From: Vampirovibrio chlorellavorus
GTDB lineage: Bacteria > Cyanobacteriota > Vampirovibrionia > Vampirovibrionales > Vampirovibrionaceae
Assembly (NCBI GenBank): GCA_001858525.1
Contig: LAPX01000007.1
Span: 372,001 to 436,000 of the forward strand
Direction: 5' to 3'
DNA: 64,000 nucleotides
A program made the position numbers and the translations under genes. The first letter of the stretch is position 1, and the number at the start of each line of letters is the position of its first letter. Positions 8,489 through 18,821 of the stretch are shown piece by piece. The notes under the pieces are model-generated. The model did not search any database. It was given only the letters and a program-made list of their open reading frames with translations, and had not been told where the DNA came from.

Positions 8489-9943
8489 ATGGCCGCCAGC
8501 AACTCTCCCCAGCAAAAAGCCGCTCAAAAAGTCGTGATCATCGGGGCGGGCCCCGGCGGTTATGTGGCGGCCATCCGGCTGGCCCAATTGGGGCATGCGG
8601 TCACCGTGGTAGAAAAAGAGGCGCTGGGCGGAGTTTGCCTGAACTGGGGCTGTATTCCTTCCAAGGCCATGATTTACGCAGGCACGCTGTTCGAGCGTAT
8701 TCAGCACGCAAGCGAACTGGGCATTATGGTGGATGGGCTGCGGCTGGACATGCCCAAGCTGCAACACTGGAAAAACGGCGTGGTACAGAAGCTGACCGGC
8801 GGCATCGGGCAACTGTTCAAGGCCCACGGCATTCAAACCATGTATGGCACGGCCACGTTTAGCGATTCCAAGACATTGTCCGTACAAGGCAACGACGGAC
8901 AAACCCACACCCTGCAAGCGGACGCCTTCCTGATTGCCACTGGCTCTTCTCCCGTGGCTGTGCCGGGCTTTACGCTGAACGGGCATAACATCATTGATTC
9001 CCGGGATGCCCTGAACTGGACGGAAGTCCCTAAAACTCTGGCAGTGCTAGGTGGTGGGGTGATCGGTCTTGAAATGGGCACCCTGTATGCCAAACTGGGT
9101 GCCAAAGTCAGCATTCTTGAACTCAGTGACACCATTTTGCCCGGCGTCGATCCGGAAATCACGCAACTGCTGAAGCGCTCCCTGAAAAAGCGGGGCATTC
9201 AGCTGCACACCGGAACCAAAGCCAGCATCAGCCAAGCCAGCGAGACTGAAATCAGCCTGCAACTGGAAACGTCCAAGGGTACCAGCCCCCTTGCCGTGGA
9301 AAAACTACTGGTGTGCGTGGGCCGCAAGCCCAACAGCCAAGGTCTGGGATTGGAAAAAGCCGGTATCAAAACCGATGCCAAGGGCTTCATCCCGGTGGAT
9401 GCCCAACTGCGCACCAACGTGCCCCATATTTTCGCAATTGGCGATGTGACCGCCCCGCCCCTGCTGGCCCACAAGGCCTCCAAAGAAGGCTTGGTGGCGG
9501 CGGCCGTGATTGACGGCAGCAAAGAAGTGCTGGATTACCGAGCCATGCCCTCGGCCATCTTCTGCGATCCGGAAATCGCCACGGTGGGCTTGAGTGAAGA
9601 ACAGGCCAAGGCCCAAGGCTATACGGTGAAAGTGGGCAAGTTCCCCTTTGCCGCCTCCGGGCGGGCCTTGAGCATGAACGAGCCGGACGGCATGGTCAAA
9701 ATGATTACCGACGCTGAAACCGACCTGATTTTAGGGGTGCATATGATTGGCCCAGAAGTGTCCGAGCTGATTGCCGAAGCGGCACTGGCCATTGAAATGG
9801 GGGCCACCGCCGAGGATTTATCGCTGACGGTGCACACCCACCCCACCTTGCCGGAAACCATGATGGAAGCGGCAGAGGCCGTGCATGGGCTGGCCATTCA
9901 CATTTTCCAAAAGGAAAAACCCGCCCCGACTGCCGTGAAGTAA
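8489..9943 (+). CDS. lpdA: Dihydrolipoyl dehydrogenase (E3)
   Basis: FAD disulfide oxidoreductase of 484 residues that reoxidises dihydrolipoamide on E2 with NAD+. The N-terminal FAD motif GAGPGGYVAA and the redox-active pair Cys50/Cys55 (GGVCLNWGC) are intact. The second NAD-binding glycine motif (GGGVIGLEMG) and the C-terminal dimerisation motif with catalytic His-Glu (HTHPTLPE) are also present. The start follows AAAGGA. It lies 42 bases after E2, fifth in the lip operon. Confidence 0.95.
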   Translation: MAASNSPQQKAAQKVVIIGAGPGGYVAAIRLAQLGHAVTVVEKEALGGVCLNWGCIPSKAMIYAGTLFERIQHASELGIMVDGLRLDMPKLQHWKNGVVQKLTGGIGQLFKAHGIQTMYGTATFSDSKTLSVQGNDGQTHTLQADAFLIATGSSPVAVPGFTLNGHNIIDSRDALNWTEVPKTLAVLGGGVIGLEMGTLYAKLGAKVSILELSDTILPGVDPEITQLLKRSLKKRGIQLHTGTKASISQASETEISLQLETSKGTSPLAVEKLLVCVGRKPNSQGLGLEKAGIKTDAKGFIPVDAQLRTNVPHIFAIGDVTAPPLLAHKASKEGLVAAAVIDGSKEVLDYRAMPSAIFCDPEIATVGLSEEQAKAQGYTVKVGKFPFAASGRALSMNEPDGMVKMITDAETDLILGVHMIGPEVSELIAEAALAIEMGATAEDLSLTVHTHPTLPETMMEAAEAVHGLAIHIFQKEKPAPTAVK

Positions 9944-9985
9944 CTGATTACCCATGATGCCAGCCTCCCGAACCGCAGCAGCGTA

Positions 9986-10621
9986 ATGTCAGCCTTCTCC
10001 ATTCAGGATTTCCATCTGACGGACTATCAAACCGTGTGGGACTTGCAAAAGTCTCTGGTGCAGCAGCGCTTGACCGACGATATCCCCGATATCGTGCTGA
10101 TGGGCGAACACCCGCCCATCCTCACGCTGGGGCGAGGCACCCATGAGGAAAACCTGCTGAACCCCAGCATCCCGACCGTGGCCATTGAACGGGGCGGGGA
10201 TGTCACTTATCACGGGCCGGGCCAGCTGATTGCCTATCCCATTCTGCTACTACCAGCGGGAAAGCGAGACTTGCACCGGTATTTAAGAGACTTGGAGGCG
10301 GCCATCATCCTGACCTTGCAGGAGTTTGGCATTGAGGGCCTGCGCAATCCGGGCTGGACTGGCGTATGGGCCCAAGGCCCGCAGTCCGGGGAGTTGCTCA
10401 AGCTGGCGTCCATTGGAGTGGCCGTCAAGCAATGGGTGACGTATCACGGAGTGGCTTTAAACGTGTGTACGGATCTGGGGGCATTCTCCCAAATTAACCC
10501 CTGCGGCTTGCAAAGCGAGAAGATGACCAGCATGCAAGCGCTGCTGCAACAGCCCATTGCCGTAGAGCGTGTGAAACCCGTTTTGGTCCGACACCTGGAA
10601 ACAGTTCTAAAAGCCCATTAA
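9986..10621 (+). CDS. lipB: Octanoyl-[acyl-carrier-protein]:protein octanoyltransferase
   Basis: Transfers octanoate from acyl carrier protein to lipoyl domains, the step before LipA. The 211-residue protein has the signature GGDVTYHGPGQ, the catalytic Lys148 (GVAVKQW) and Cys173 (INPCGLQ). It ends the operon, 42 bases after lpdA. No strong ribosome binding site precedes ATG 9986. The stop overlaps tail-to-tail with the minus-strand RDD gene in the shared bases TTAA (10618-10621). Confidence 0.94.
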   Translation: MSAFSIQDFHLTDYQTVWDLQKSLVQQRLTDDIPDIVLMGEHPPILTLGRGTHEENLLNPSIPTVAIERGGDVTYHGPGQLIAYPILLLPAGKRDLHRYLRDLEAAIILTLQEFGIEGLRNPGWTGVWAQGPQSGELLKLASIGVAVKQWVTYHGVALNVCTDLGAFSQINPCGLQSEKMTSMQALLQQPIAVERVKPVLVRHLETVLKAH

Positions 10622-11103
10622 TCAGCCTTCACCACCAGTGTACCGGCGATAATGTCGTGCAAGGCCTGCTTTTTTTCCGTAAAAACAACCATAAAATAGC
10701 CCACCCAACACGGCACCCCTGAAATAAGTTGTGCCCAACACCTTATAGAGGCCCTCTTAAAAGTCAGCTTGCAACCACTGAGATCGGTCACCCGAAGACC
10801 ACAAATCTTTTTACCCGGAGTCGCCTGCCAGGCCGAAGATTCTAATAAAGCCTGACACAACCAACCCAAAATGAAATACAACAGCTCTAAACCTTTTACA
10901 TATGGCTTAAGAGCTTGGAGCACAGCAGTTATTGAGCCTATATTCCCCCTAGCCAGAAAAAAACAGGTGATAAATATCAAATTCCAGATGATCATAATGC
11001 ACAGGGTGTCTAAAAACATAGCCAAAAACCGAATCCAGAAACCAGCGTACTCCGGCTCACTTTTGGATAAGGAATGCTCACTATTTTGCTGGGGTTCTGT
11101 CAT
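10618..11103 (-). CDS. RDD family membrane protein (copy 1)
   Basis: Small integral membrane protein (161 residues) with the RDD-type N-terminal sequence YAGFWIRFLAMFLD and three or so hydrophobic segments. It ends EKKQALHDIIAGTLVVKAD. The neighbour upstream on the same strand is a clear paralogue with the same first residues (M-[TS]-[ED]-PQQ) and the same tail. By that comparison I start this copy at 11103 rather than at the longer in-frame ATG 11130. RDD proteins are poorly understood; some affect ion transport. No function can be assigned here. Confidence 0.83.
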   Translation of the reverse strand: MTEPQQNSEHSLSKSEPEYAGFWIRFLAMFLDTLCIMIIWNLIFITCFFLARGNIGSITAVLQALKPYVKGLELLYFILGWLCQALLESSAWQATPGKKICGLRVTDLSGCKLTFKRASIRCWAQLISGVPCWVGYFMVVFTEKKQALHDIIAGTLVVKAD

Positions 11104-11151
11104 AAAATCAGGTGCACTCCCACTCTTCATTTCAAAGAAAGACCAAAAGGT

Positions 11152-11649
11152 CTAATTGGCCTTCACCACCAGCGTACCGGCGATAATATCGTGCAAGGCC
11201 TGCTTTTTTTGAGTAAAGGCAGCCATAAAATAGCCCATCCAACACGGCGCCCCTGAAATAAATTTTGACACATACCGAATAGTAGCCTTCACAAAAGTCA
11301 GCCGCTCTCCCTGCGAATCACACACTCGCAAGCCACACCACTTTTTGCCCAAGGTGCCCTGCCACTCTGACGATTCCAGAAACGCATGGTACAGCCAACC
11401 CATAATCAAACCCACTAAGCCATTCACAATCTGTAAAAAACTTGCCGTAGCATTCATAGCGCCCACGTTCTTCCCTGAGCCAGCGTACACCCCAAACAGC
11501 AGAGCAGCGACTGCAATGCCAGTGAGACAGGCAAAGGCCATTAAAACCAGACCATCTAAAAATGACGCCAAAAACCGAATCCAGAAACCGGCGTATTCCG
11601 GCTCGCCTTGTGACAAAGAACTCACAAAAAATTGCTGCGGATCACTCAT
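11152..11649 (-). CDS. RDD family membrane protein (copy 2)
   Basis: 165-residue paralogue of the following gene. It shares the motif EPEYAGFWIRFLASFLDG, three hydrophobic segments, a conserved LGKKWCGLRV loop (the other copy reads PGKKICGLRV) and the end KKQALHDIIAGTLVVKAN. The DNA of the last approximately 100 bases is nearly the same in both copies, so the pair looks like a fairly recent tandem duplication. AGGAG precedes the ATG by about 12 bases. The first half of the protein has diverged most. Confidence 0.84.
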   Translation of the reverse strand: MSDPQQFFVSSLSQGEPEYAGFWIRFLASFLDGLVLMAFACLTGIAVAALLFGVYAGSGKNVGAMNATASFLQIVNGLVGLIMGWLYHAFLESSEWQGTLGKKWCGLRVCDSQGERLTFVKATIRYVSKFISGAPCWMGYFMAAFTQKKQALHDIIAGTLVVKAN

Positions 11650-11832
11650 CTGCTAATGCTCACTCCTGTTTACTCCCGTGGAATACCTGACGCCATAAGC
11701 CTTAAGCGGGATGCGGCAATTTTAAGTATGTCCGGTTTTTAAAAATCTAGTCATCAACCAAACGGTTGGCCTTGCCCTTCCCCGTCACATCGCTCTGACT
11801 CCTCCTCTCAGAAGGCCGTCTAAAAGGCCTCT

Positions 11833-11861
11833 TTGGAAAAATCGTCTGTTCCCGCTAGAAT
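11833..11861 (+). promoter_or_regulatory. Probable promoter of gatC
   Basis: TTGGAA (11833-11838), a 17-bp spacer and TAGAAT (11856-11861) fit a housekeeping sigma promoter. The predicted start near 11868 gives a leader of about 60 nt to gatC. The neighbouring RDD genes are on the other strand. Confidence 0.6.
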
Positions 11862-11929
11862 AAGATGGTTTTTGGGCAGCGATTTCTGCACACCCAGCCC
11901 CGCCTCATCAGAATCAAAGGACATTCACT

Positions 11930-12226
11930 ATGACCATTTCCCAGGAAACCGTTCAGCACGTTGCCAAACTGGCCCGCTTGGAACTGACCCCGGAAGAAAG
12001 CGAGCGCTACACCCAGGATCTGGGTAAGATTCTAGCCTTGGTGGAAGAGCTGAATCAGGTGGATTTGTCCCAGGTTGAGCTGGGAATGGACTCCTCCACG
12101 CCCACGGTATTCCGGGAAGACAAGGCCGTGCGGGAATTCAGCCGGGAAGAACTCATGGCCAACGCCCCCCACGAAGAAGACGGCTTCTTCCGGGTTCCCA
12201 AAATCCTGGGCGATACCGCCGGATAA
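11930..12226 (+). CDS. gatC: Aspartyl/glutamyl-tRNA amidotransferase subunit C
   Basis: 98-residue GatC, full length for the family. The N-terminal VAKLARLELTPEE and C-terminal DGFFRVPKIL are characteristic. GatC stabilises the GatA-GatB amidase that converts misacylated Glu-tRNA(Gln) and Asp-tRNA(Asn). The partners gatA and gatB are not in the window, so the genes are dispersed, as in cyanobacteria and many other groups. An AAAGGA stands about 7 bases before the ATG. pyrG follows 64 bases downstream. Confidence 0.95.
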   Translation: MTISQETVQHVAKLARLELTPEESERYTQDLGKILALVEELNQVDLSQVELGMDSSTPTVFREDKAVREFSREELMANAPHEEDGFFRVPKILGDTAG

Positions 12227-12269
12227 TCGATTCTTTTTTAGTTTTCCCCTCATCAGCCAAGCCAGTTAA

Positions 12270-13943
<1,674 letters not shown>

Positions 13944-13983
13944 CCTATTTGCGCAAGCGGCCTCTTTTCCGCTGCTAAAGATT

Positions 13984-14029
13984 TCCCCTGCTGAACGCCG
14001 TTTTCATAACGCCTCGGCAGGGGATTTTT
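13984..14029 (+). terminator. Rho-independent terminator of pyrG
   Basis: Stem TCCCCTGC (13984-13991) with GCAGGGGA (14017-14024), a 25-nt loop with some internal pairing, then five T. It lies about 40 bases after the pyrG stop. Confidence 0.7.
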
Positions 14030-14198
14030 CATGCCTAGTGTAAACATTTAATAAAAAAACAGCCCGACACCCTTGGGTTTTTGGACAAATATCCGATACC
14101 TAAAATAAGTTGTTATGTGTTGACTCGTCCAATCCCCTTGAAATTGGCAATTTGGGTTGTAACTGGGCCTTCTAGCCCCTGAATCAAGAGGGTTCACC

Positions 14199-15065
14199 AT
14201 GCGTTCACGGCTGAAGCTACACTGCAAAGCGCTGTTTACCGCAGCAGGATTTTCGGGCATGGCGTTGGCCTTAACCTTCTTCTTTTACGATGGCCCCCTG
14301 CATCCCCCCGAGTTCATTCCCTCGGCTCAGGCCACCGATGAAAAGCCACTGGCAAACGCACAAAGCGAACAAGCCAATTCACCAACCACAGAAAACAGTC
14401 TGGAAAGCCTGTTAAAACCGACCCAGTGGGCCAATCAGTCTTTGGATGGCAACACCATACACCTCAGAATCCTGCAATCCCCCTTAACCTTGGCAGAAAC
14501 CAGCCAGCAATCTGGATTGGAAGCCTTTGACTACGCCGCGGCGCTCTATGGGCAAATGGCTCGGCAGGTGTCAAACCCAAAATTATCCGCCCAGCTGGCA
14601 ACCCTGCAACTGAAAACCCAAGCCATGGCCCAGAGCATCCGACAAGCCGGAGCACTGCGCTTTGAGGGTCGTCCCACCGAAGATATGGCCCACTTGCAAG
14701 TCCGTTCCATACTGGCAAACTACATGGGGCAACTCCACGCCGGTAGCCAATTAACCGCCCGATACAACCATCATGGGCAGTTACTGGAAGAGAAACAAAC
14801 GGCTGCCAAAGCCGGACATGCCTTGCTGAGTTATCAGGACAGCCTGCAAGAACTGCTGCAGAACCCGGATACCACCCAATACCCGGAAACCATGCGTTTG
14901 ATCCAGCAAGAGAGCGCCATTATGGCCCAACTGGCCAATCACCTGACCCTGCGTTGGGACAGCGTGCACTACTGCCCAGAGGAATGCCAGCCCGTTTCTA
15001 CCGAAATGCGGATTTATATGCAACAAACCTTGCCTGCTGATACTTTGGCCTCCGCCGCACTATAA
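14199..15065 (+). CDS. Hypothetical exported or membrane-anchored protein
   Basis: No family recognised. The 288-residue product has an N-terminal hydrophobic segment (about residues 12-30, ending in FFFYDG), which is a signal anchor or signal peptide. The rest is Gln/Ala/Leu-rich and mostly helical in appearance (about residues 90-240), with two cysteines near the end (CPEEC) that could form a disulfide outside the cytoplasm. GAGGG lies about 6 bases before the ATG. It is isolated between the pyrG terminator and the TPR gene. Confidence 0.72.
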   Translation: MRSRLKLHCKALFTAAGFSGMALALTFFFYDGPLHPPEFIPSAQATDEKPLANAQSEQANSPTTENSLESLLKPTQWANQSLDGNTIHLRILQSPLTLAETSQQSGLEAFDYAAALYGQMARQVSNPKLSAQLATLQLKTQAMAQSIRQAGALRFEGRPTEDMAHLQVRSILANYMGQLHAGSQLTARYNHHGQLLEEKQTAAKAGHALLSYQDSLQELLQNPDTTQYPETMRLIQQESAIMAQLANHLTLRWDSVHYCPEECQPVSTEMRIYMQQTLPADTLASAAL

Positions 15066-15184
15066 AAGGGAAGAATCCCGTTCAACAGGTACTTTAAAGG
15101 GATACGCATCGAAACATTCAAGTTCCAGTTTGGGCAGCCGATACTATAGGGGAACTCCGCCACAACCCCACAGACTGCACACCC

Positions 15185-15781
15185 ATGTTACCGTTCCCCC
15201 CTAGCCCAAATAAGTCTCAGCATCTCAGCGTCCCAAAACGCCTGCCGCTGGTCGTTGGCGTGTTAATGGCCACCTTGTTTCTGCTGCCTGCTAAGGGACT
15301 GGCCTACGATTTAAAAGACAACGCCATTGCCCACGCCCGCAATGGTCAACTTCTAATGGAGCGCCAGCAGTATGATGAGGCCATCGAGGAGTTCAAGGCG
15401 GCCATTCGCCTGAATCCCTATGCCAGTATGGCCGCCTCCATTTACAACAATCTGGGAATGGCCTACCGCCTGACGCACAACTACGCCAACGCATACGCCT
15501 CCTTTCAGCGAGCCGTCCGCATCCAGCCACCCTTTGCCCTTTACTACCGCAACCTGATTGACACCTACCGCAGCGCCGGACAACTACCAGCGGTCAAAAC
15601 CCAACTTTTGACCCTGACCCAGGACAACCCCGACAATGCCGAAGCCTGGTTTTTGCTGGGCCTGACCTATCAGCAGGAAGGGAATCCCAACCAGGCCCAG
15701 CCTTGCTTTGAGCGTTTTTTGAAACTGCAACCTGAAGCGGAACTTGCCCGCGCCGCACAGGCCGCTTTAAAACAACGGTGA
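15185..15781 (+). CDS. Secreted tetratricopeptide-repeat protein
   Basis: 198 residues. A signal peptide or anchor (about residues 20-40, ending KGLAYD) is followed by about four TPR units, seen as repeated A-x-x-x-Y-x-x-A-I-x-x-F and N-N-L-G-M-A-Y patterns (about residues 47-190). It probably serves as a periplasmic scaffold. No ribosome binding site is obvious; a TACTAT -10-like box lies about 45 bases upstream of the start. It stands 57 bases before the glycosyltransferase-like gene on the same strand, so the two may be functionally linked. Confidence 0.82.
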   Translation: MLPFPPSPNKSQHLSVPKRLPLVVGVLMATLFLLPAKGLAYDLKDNAIAHARNGQLLMERQQYDEAIEEFKAAIRLNPYASMAASIYNNLGMAYRLTHNYANAYASFQRAVRIQPPFALYYRNLIDTYRSAGQLPAVKTQLLTLTQDNPDNAEAWFLLGLTYQQEGNPNQAQPCFERFLKLQPEAELARAAQAALKQR

Positions 15782-15838
15782 TTTTCGGGTAGAATACATT
15801 GAGTGAGACCATCGAACCGGAAGTGAACCTGCACCCTT

Positions 15839-17761
15839 ATGAATTCAATCACATTACTGGCCTCCTCCCTCGTTTTTTTAACGGAATTTTTGGCGGTTTA
15901 TTTCCTCATTCGCCAACTCATTGTTATTTTGGCCGCTGAGCAAGGGCGCAAGCACGACCTGATGAAGCGCCTTTACAAGCCGGGGCAGGATTTTCACCTG
16001 TCGGTGCTGGTGCCCTTTTTGGACCCCAACGATCACCCAGCCCTGTTGCAGTTGCTCAACGCCATTCATCAGCAGGAATATCCGGCCAGCAAGGTTGCCG
16101 TGCATCTGGTCACCTCTCAGGACACCGCCCAGGAACTGATTCCCCAGTCTTTAAGGCCCAACGTCAAAGTCTGGCGTCACCCGGATGCCCAGCCTAGTTA
16201 CGAAAACGCCTTGGGCTGGCTGATTGAACGTTGTCTGGCTGCCGGTGGCAATGGCATGTTCGTATTTCTCAAGCCCACGGATATTGTCAAAAGCGACTTT
16301 TTCCAGAATGTGGCCGCCCGTGGCATGGACAGCTTTGCCATTCAGGGGTATATCGCCCTGAAAAATCCCCCGGAAACCCTATTGGCCCAAGTATCTGGCT
16401 TGACCAACCGGGTCTTCAACCGCATCGGCAACGCCGGACGATACCATTTGGGCATGAGTTGCCGTTTGCTGGATAGCGGCTGGGCCATCAAGCAGGAAGT
16501 CATGGAGATGATTCCCTACCGTCGGGGAACAGATACCGACAACCTGGAATATACCATTCGCCTCAATTTACAGAATTTCAAAGTCACCTGGGCCCCCAAC
16601 GTGGTGGTTTACGCCGACTCTCAGGTGGATGCCCAGGATTACTTTACCCGCTGCGCTGGGGCCTGGTTCAACCGGCTTTCCCTGATTGCCACCTACGGCC
16701 CGGCTCTGCTGACCCGCACCCTGTTGCGCTTTGACATGAACCATTTGGAAAACCTGCTGGCCGCTCTCAGCCCGCCCTACTTTATGCCCTTCCTGATGGT
16801 GTTGACCCTGGGCCTGCTGGATCAGTTCACCCAAATACCCATCCCCGGAGAGCCCATATTCTGGGGTGTTATAGCGGCGATTACCCTGGTTTTAAACGTA
16901 ATGGGACTGGTGGTCGCCCGCAGCAAAGCTGCCGATTACGCCACCATGATGATTTTTACCCCGTTGGCCTATGCACTGGGGGCCTTATTCTCCCCCCTCT
17001 CCCTGTACAATTTGCTGAAGCGCCAGTTTTCAGACCTGCCTGTGGCTGGCAGCACCTACCGCAAGGTGCGTCACACCCGCTTTAACGAAGAGCTGGATCA
17101 TCTGCCGGATTTGTACGATGAGAGTCACGGTCAAGCCCTCATTGAAGGACTGCTGAAGAAACAGGCTCCGGAAAGCGCTTTAAAATATGATAGCGTGGAC
17201 CTGCCCCTGTCTCGCAAAGCTTCCAAACCCTTGTCTCTGGTCAAATCCAGACCGGTGGAACCCACCGCAGAGCCCGAAGGCAACCCGACTTATGACTCGC
17301 CCCCGGCTCGTCAGGACCGGGAAACCGTCAAGTCTGTGCCGCTCTCCAACGGGCGCAATCAGATTCAATGCCGATTGAAAACCCTGACCACCTTCAACGA
17401 TGAAGGGCAGGAGCAGTATCGCCTGACTTTGGAATACAAAAACAGCGCCTTTTCCACTGAATCTTATCGCATTCTGGATCAGGCTTTCTACGAGCTGCAC
17501 GCCAAATTAATCAGCCGAGGGCTGACCATTGTGACTTGTGGCAGCTGCGGAAACTTTTTTAACCCCACCGCCGACGTGCCCGGCGCCTTGAAAAACACCG
17601 CCGGGGTTTGCCTGTTTGATAAAACCGGAAAAGAAGTGAATCTCAACACCGACGCCGTTACCGTCGTAAGTCAGGCGTGTGATTACCACTGTCCTCTGGA
17701 CCAACGGGAAAGCATCGTGCGCCAATGGAAAGAGAGTCTGACCGCCAGCCGGTCCAACTAA
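15839..17761 (+). CDS. Glycosyltransferase-2-like membrane protein with C-terminal cysteine cluster
   Basis: 640 residues. Plan: an N-terminal transmembrane helix (about 5-30), a GT-A-like domain beginning LSVLVPFLDPND (about 55-300), then three or four transmembrane helices (about 310-400), as in processive family-2 glycosyltransferases. Key motifs have drifted: the DxD position reads KPTD, TED reads DTDN and the QxxRW position reads RCAGAW, so catalysis is doubtful. A cytoplasmic tail of about 220 residues ends in Cys567, Cys570, Cys591, Cys614 and Cys618 (CGSCG and CDYHC), a likely metal site. The last 37 nt overlap the CPBP protease gene. The function may be regulatory rather than polymerising. 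Confidence 0.8.
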   Translation: MNSITLLASSLVFLTEFLAVYFLIRQLIVILAAEQGRKHDLMKRLYKPGQDFHLSVLVPFLDPNDHPALLQLLNAIHQQEYPASKVAVHLVTSQDTAQELIPQSLRPNVKVWRHPDAQPSYENALGWLIERCLAAGGNGMFVFLKPTDIVKSDFFQNVAARGMDSFAIQGYIALKNPPETLLAQVSGLTNRVFNRIGNAGRYHLGMSCRLLDSGWAIKQEVMEMIPYRRGTDTDNLEYTIRLNLQNFKVTWAPNVVVYADSQVDAQDYFTRCAGAWFNRLSLIATYGPALLTRTLLRFDMNHLENLLAALSPPYFMPFLMVLTLGLLDQFTQIPIPGEPIFWGVIAAITLVLNVMGLVVARSKAADYATMMIFTPLAYALGALFSPLSLYNLLKRQFSDLPVAGSTYRKVRHTRFNEELDHLPDLYDESHGQALIEGLLKKQAPESALKYDSVDLPLSRKASKPLSLVKSRPVEPTAEPEGNPTYDSPPARQDRETVKSVPLSNGRNQIQCRLKTLTTFNDEGQEQYRLTLEYKNSAFSTESYRILDQAFYELHAKLISRGLTIVTCGSCGNFFNPTADVPGALKNTAGVCLFDKTGKEVNLNTDAVTVVSQACDYHCPLDQRESIVRQWKESLTASRSN

Positions 17762-18486
17762 AGCTAGGCCCCATCGACTTAACGGCCAAAGGTCAGCCAC
17801 TGCGTCTGGTCTTTTTATCGCTGGCCATGCTGGCCCCCTGGTTTTGGGTGTGGCTGGGACTGCACATTCTCAAGGATTACCGGCTGACCATCCTAATGTA
17901 TGAAGTACTGGGCTGCGGCCTGCCCATTTTATTGATACGCAACAAGCCCTTGCCGCCCTTATGGCCCTTTCGCTTCAAGCGTCGCTGGATTTTAGGCGGC
18001 GCTGTCGGGGTCAACCTGATTATTCTGGGCATCTTCTGGCAAACCAACAGCTTCAACATGAACTGGGAATGGTTTTACCAGCGCATGCAAACCACCCATT
18101 TGTTTGTAAACGTTGAATTCTGGCTGCTGTCCCTGTGTATTGTGCTGCTCAATCCCTTTTTTGAAGAGATGTTCTGGCGCGGCATTATCTATCAGGAGCT
18201 TAAAGACTACACCACGCCCCTCAAAGCCAACCTGATTTCCTCCTTCTTTTTTGGGGCCTGGCACTGGGTAGTCTTGCAGGCTTACTGTACTCCCCTGTGG
18301 GCTTTCTGGCTGACTGTAGCCGTAATGCTGGGCGGTGTTTTGTTTGCTTACACCTACGAGAAGAGCGGGACACTAGCCTCGGCGGTGATGCTGCATGCCA
18401 CGGGCGCGGATTTGCCCATGGTCTATGTGGTTTACAGCTGCATTACCCAAGCCACGGAATGGATGCACCAGAACCCACTACTCTAA
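17725..18486 (+). CDS. CPBP family intramembrane metalloprotease
   Basis: 253 residues with about six hydrophobic segments. The three motifs of the Abi/CPBP (Rce1-like) family are visible: Glu147-Glu148-x3-Arg152 (FFEEMFWRG), His180 in FGAWHW, and His224 in MLHATGAD. Members cleave peptides in the membrane or act in bacteriocin immunity. The start ATG at 17725 lies inside the glycosyltransferase-like gene (37-nt overlap, different frame), which implies coupled translation. No terminator was found downstream; the repeat-bearing spacer follows. Confidence 0.88.
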   Translation: MERESDRQPVQLKLGPIDLTAKGQPLRLVFLSLAMLAPWFWVWLGLHILKDYRLTILMYEVLGCGLPILLIRNKPLPPLWPFRFKRRWILGGAVGVNLIILGIFWQTNSFNMNWEWFYQRMQTTHLFVNVEFWLLSLCIVLLNPFFEEMFWRGIIYQELKDYTTPLKANLISSFFFGAWHWVVLQAYCTPLWAFWLTVAVMLGGVLFAYTYEKSGTLASAVMLHATGADLPMVYVVYSCITQATEWMHQNPLL

Positions 18487-18530
18487 CCCCCACCGATAGG
18501 GCCTGCACCTGACGATTCCCAATTCAATCA

Positions 18531-18646
18531 GTCATTCCCGCACAGGCGGCAATCCATTCTGAGTACTTGTGGCTTCATCGGTTTGGGCTTTCGTTCTAAA
18601 ACATTGACTCTTTGGCGCAGTGGATTCCCGCCTGCGCGGGAATGAC
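18531..18646. repeat. dRS3-like paired repeat (ATTCCC-N8-GGGAAT)
   Basis: Two 26-bp arms, 18531-18556 and 18621-18646, are inverted copies with 2 mismatches. The right arm contains a perfect hairpin ATTCCCGC-CTGC-GCGGGAAT (18624-18643); the left arm contains the same with one mismatch and loop ACAG. The unit matches the ATTCCC-N8-GGGAAT form of neisserial dRS3 repeats. Related copies lie near 29.7 kb. The 65 bases between the arms show no coding sequence. Confidence 0.8.
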
Positions 18647-18821
18647 GATTAGCACGACAGGGTTTTGTCTGAAAAATTAAATTTTATAAAGCAAACCCTC
18701 AACTTTTCCGGTTTGCTGCCGAAGTAATAGAAAGTGATAAAAAATCAACGATTACAGTCCGTTTTTCAAATAGTTTTCAAGGTCAATAATTCAGGCCAAT
18801 AAACGGATAGAGGGTTTCTGT
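18647..18821. other. AT-rich spacer upstream of the HD-GYP gene
   Basis: About 175 bases, clearly richer in A and T than the surroundings, and probably holding the promoter of the HD-GYP gene. An AGAGGG (18809-18814) sets the TTG start of that gene. No -35/-10 pair is convincing enough to call. Confidence 0.4.

Noticed and set aside
17725-17761. Possible frameshift joining the glycosyltransferase-like gene and the CPBP protease
   Set aside because: Both genes have complete domains and their own start and stop; a 37-nt overlap is normal for coupled genes.
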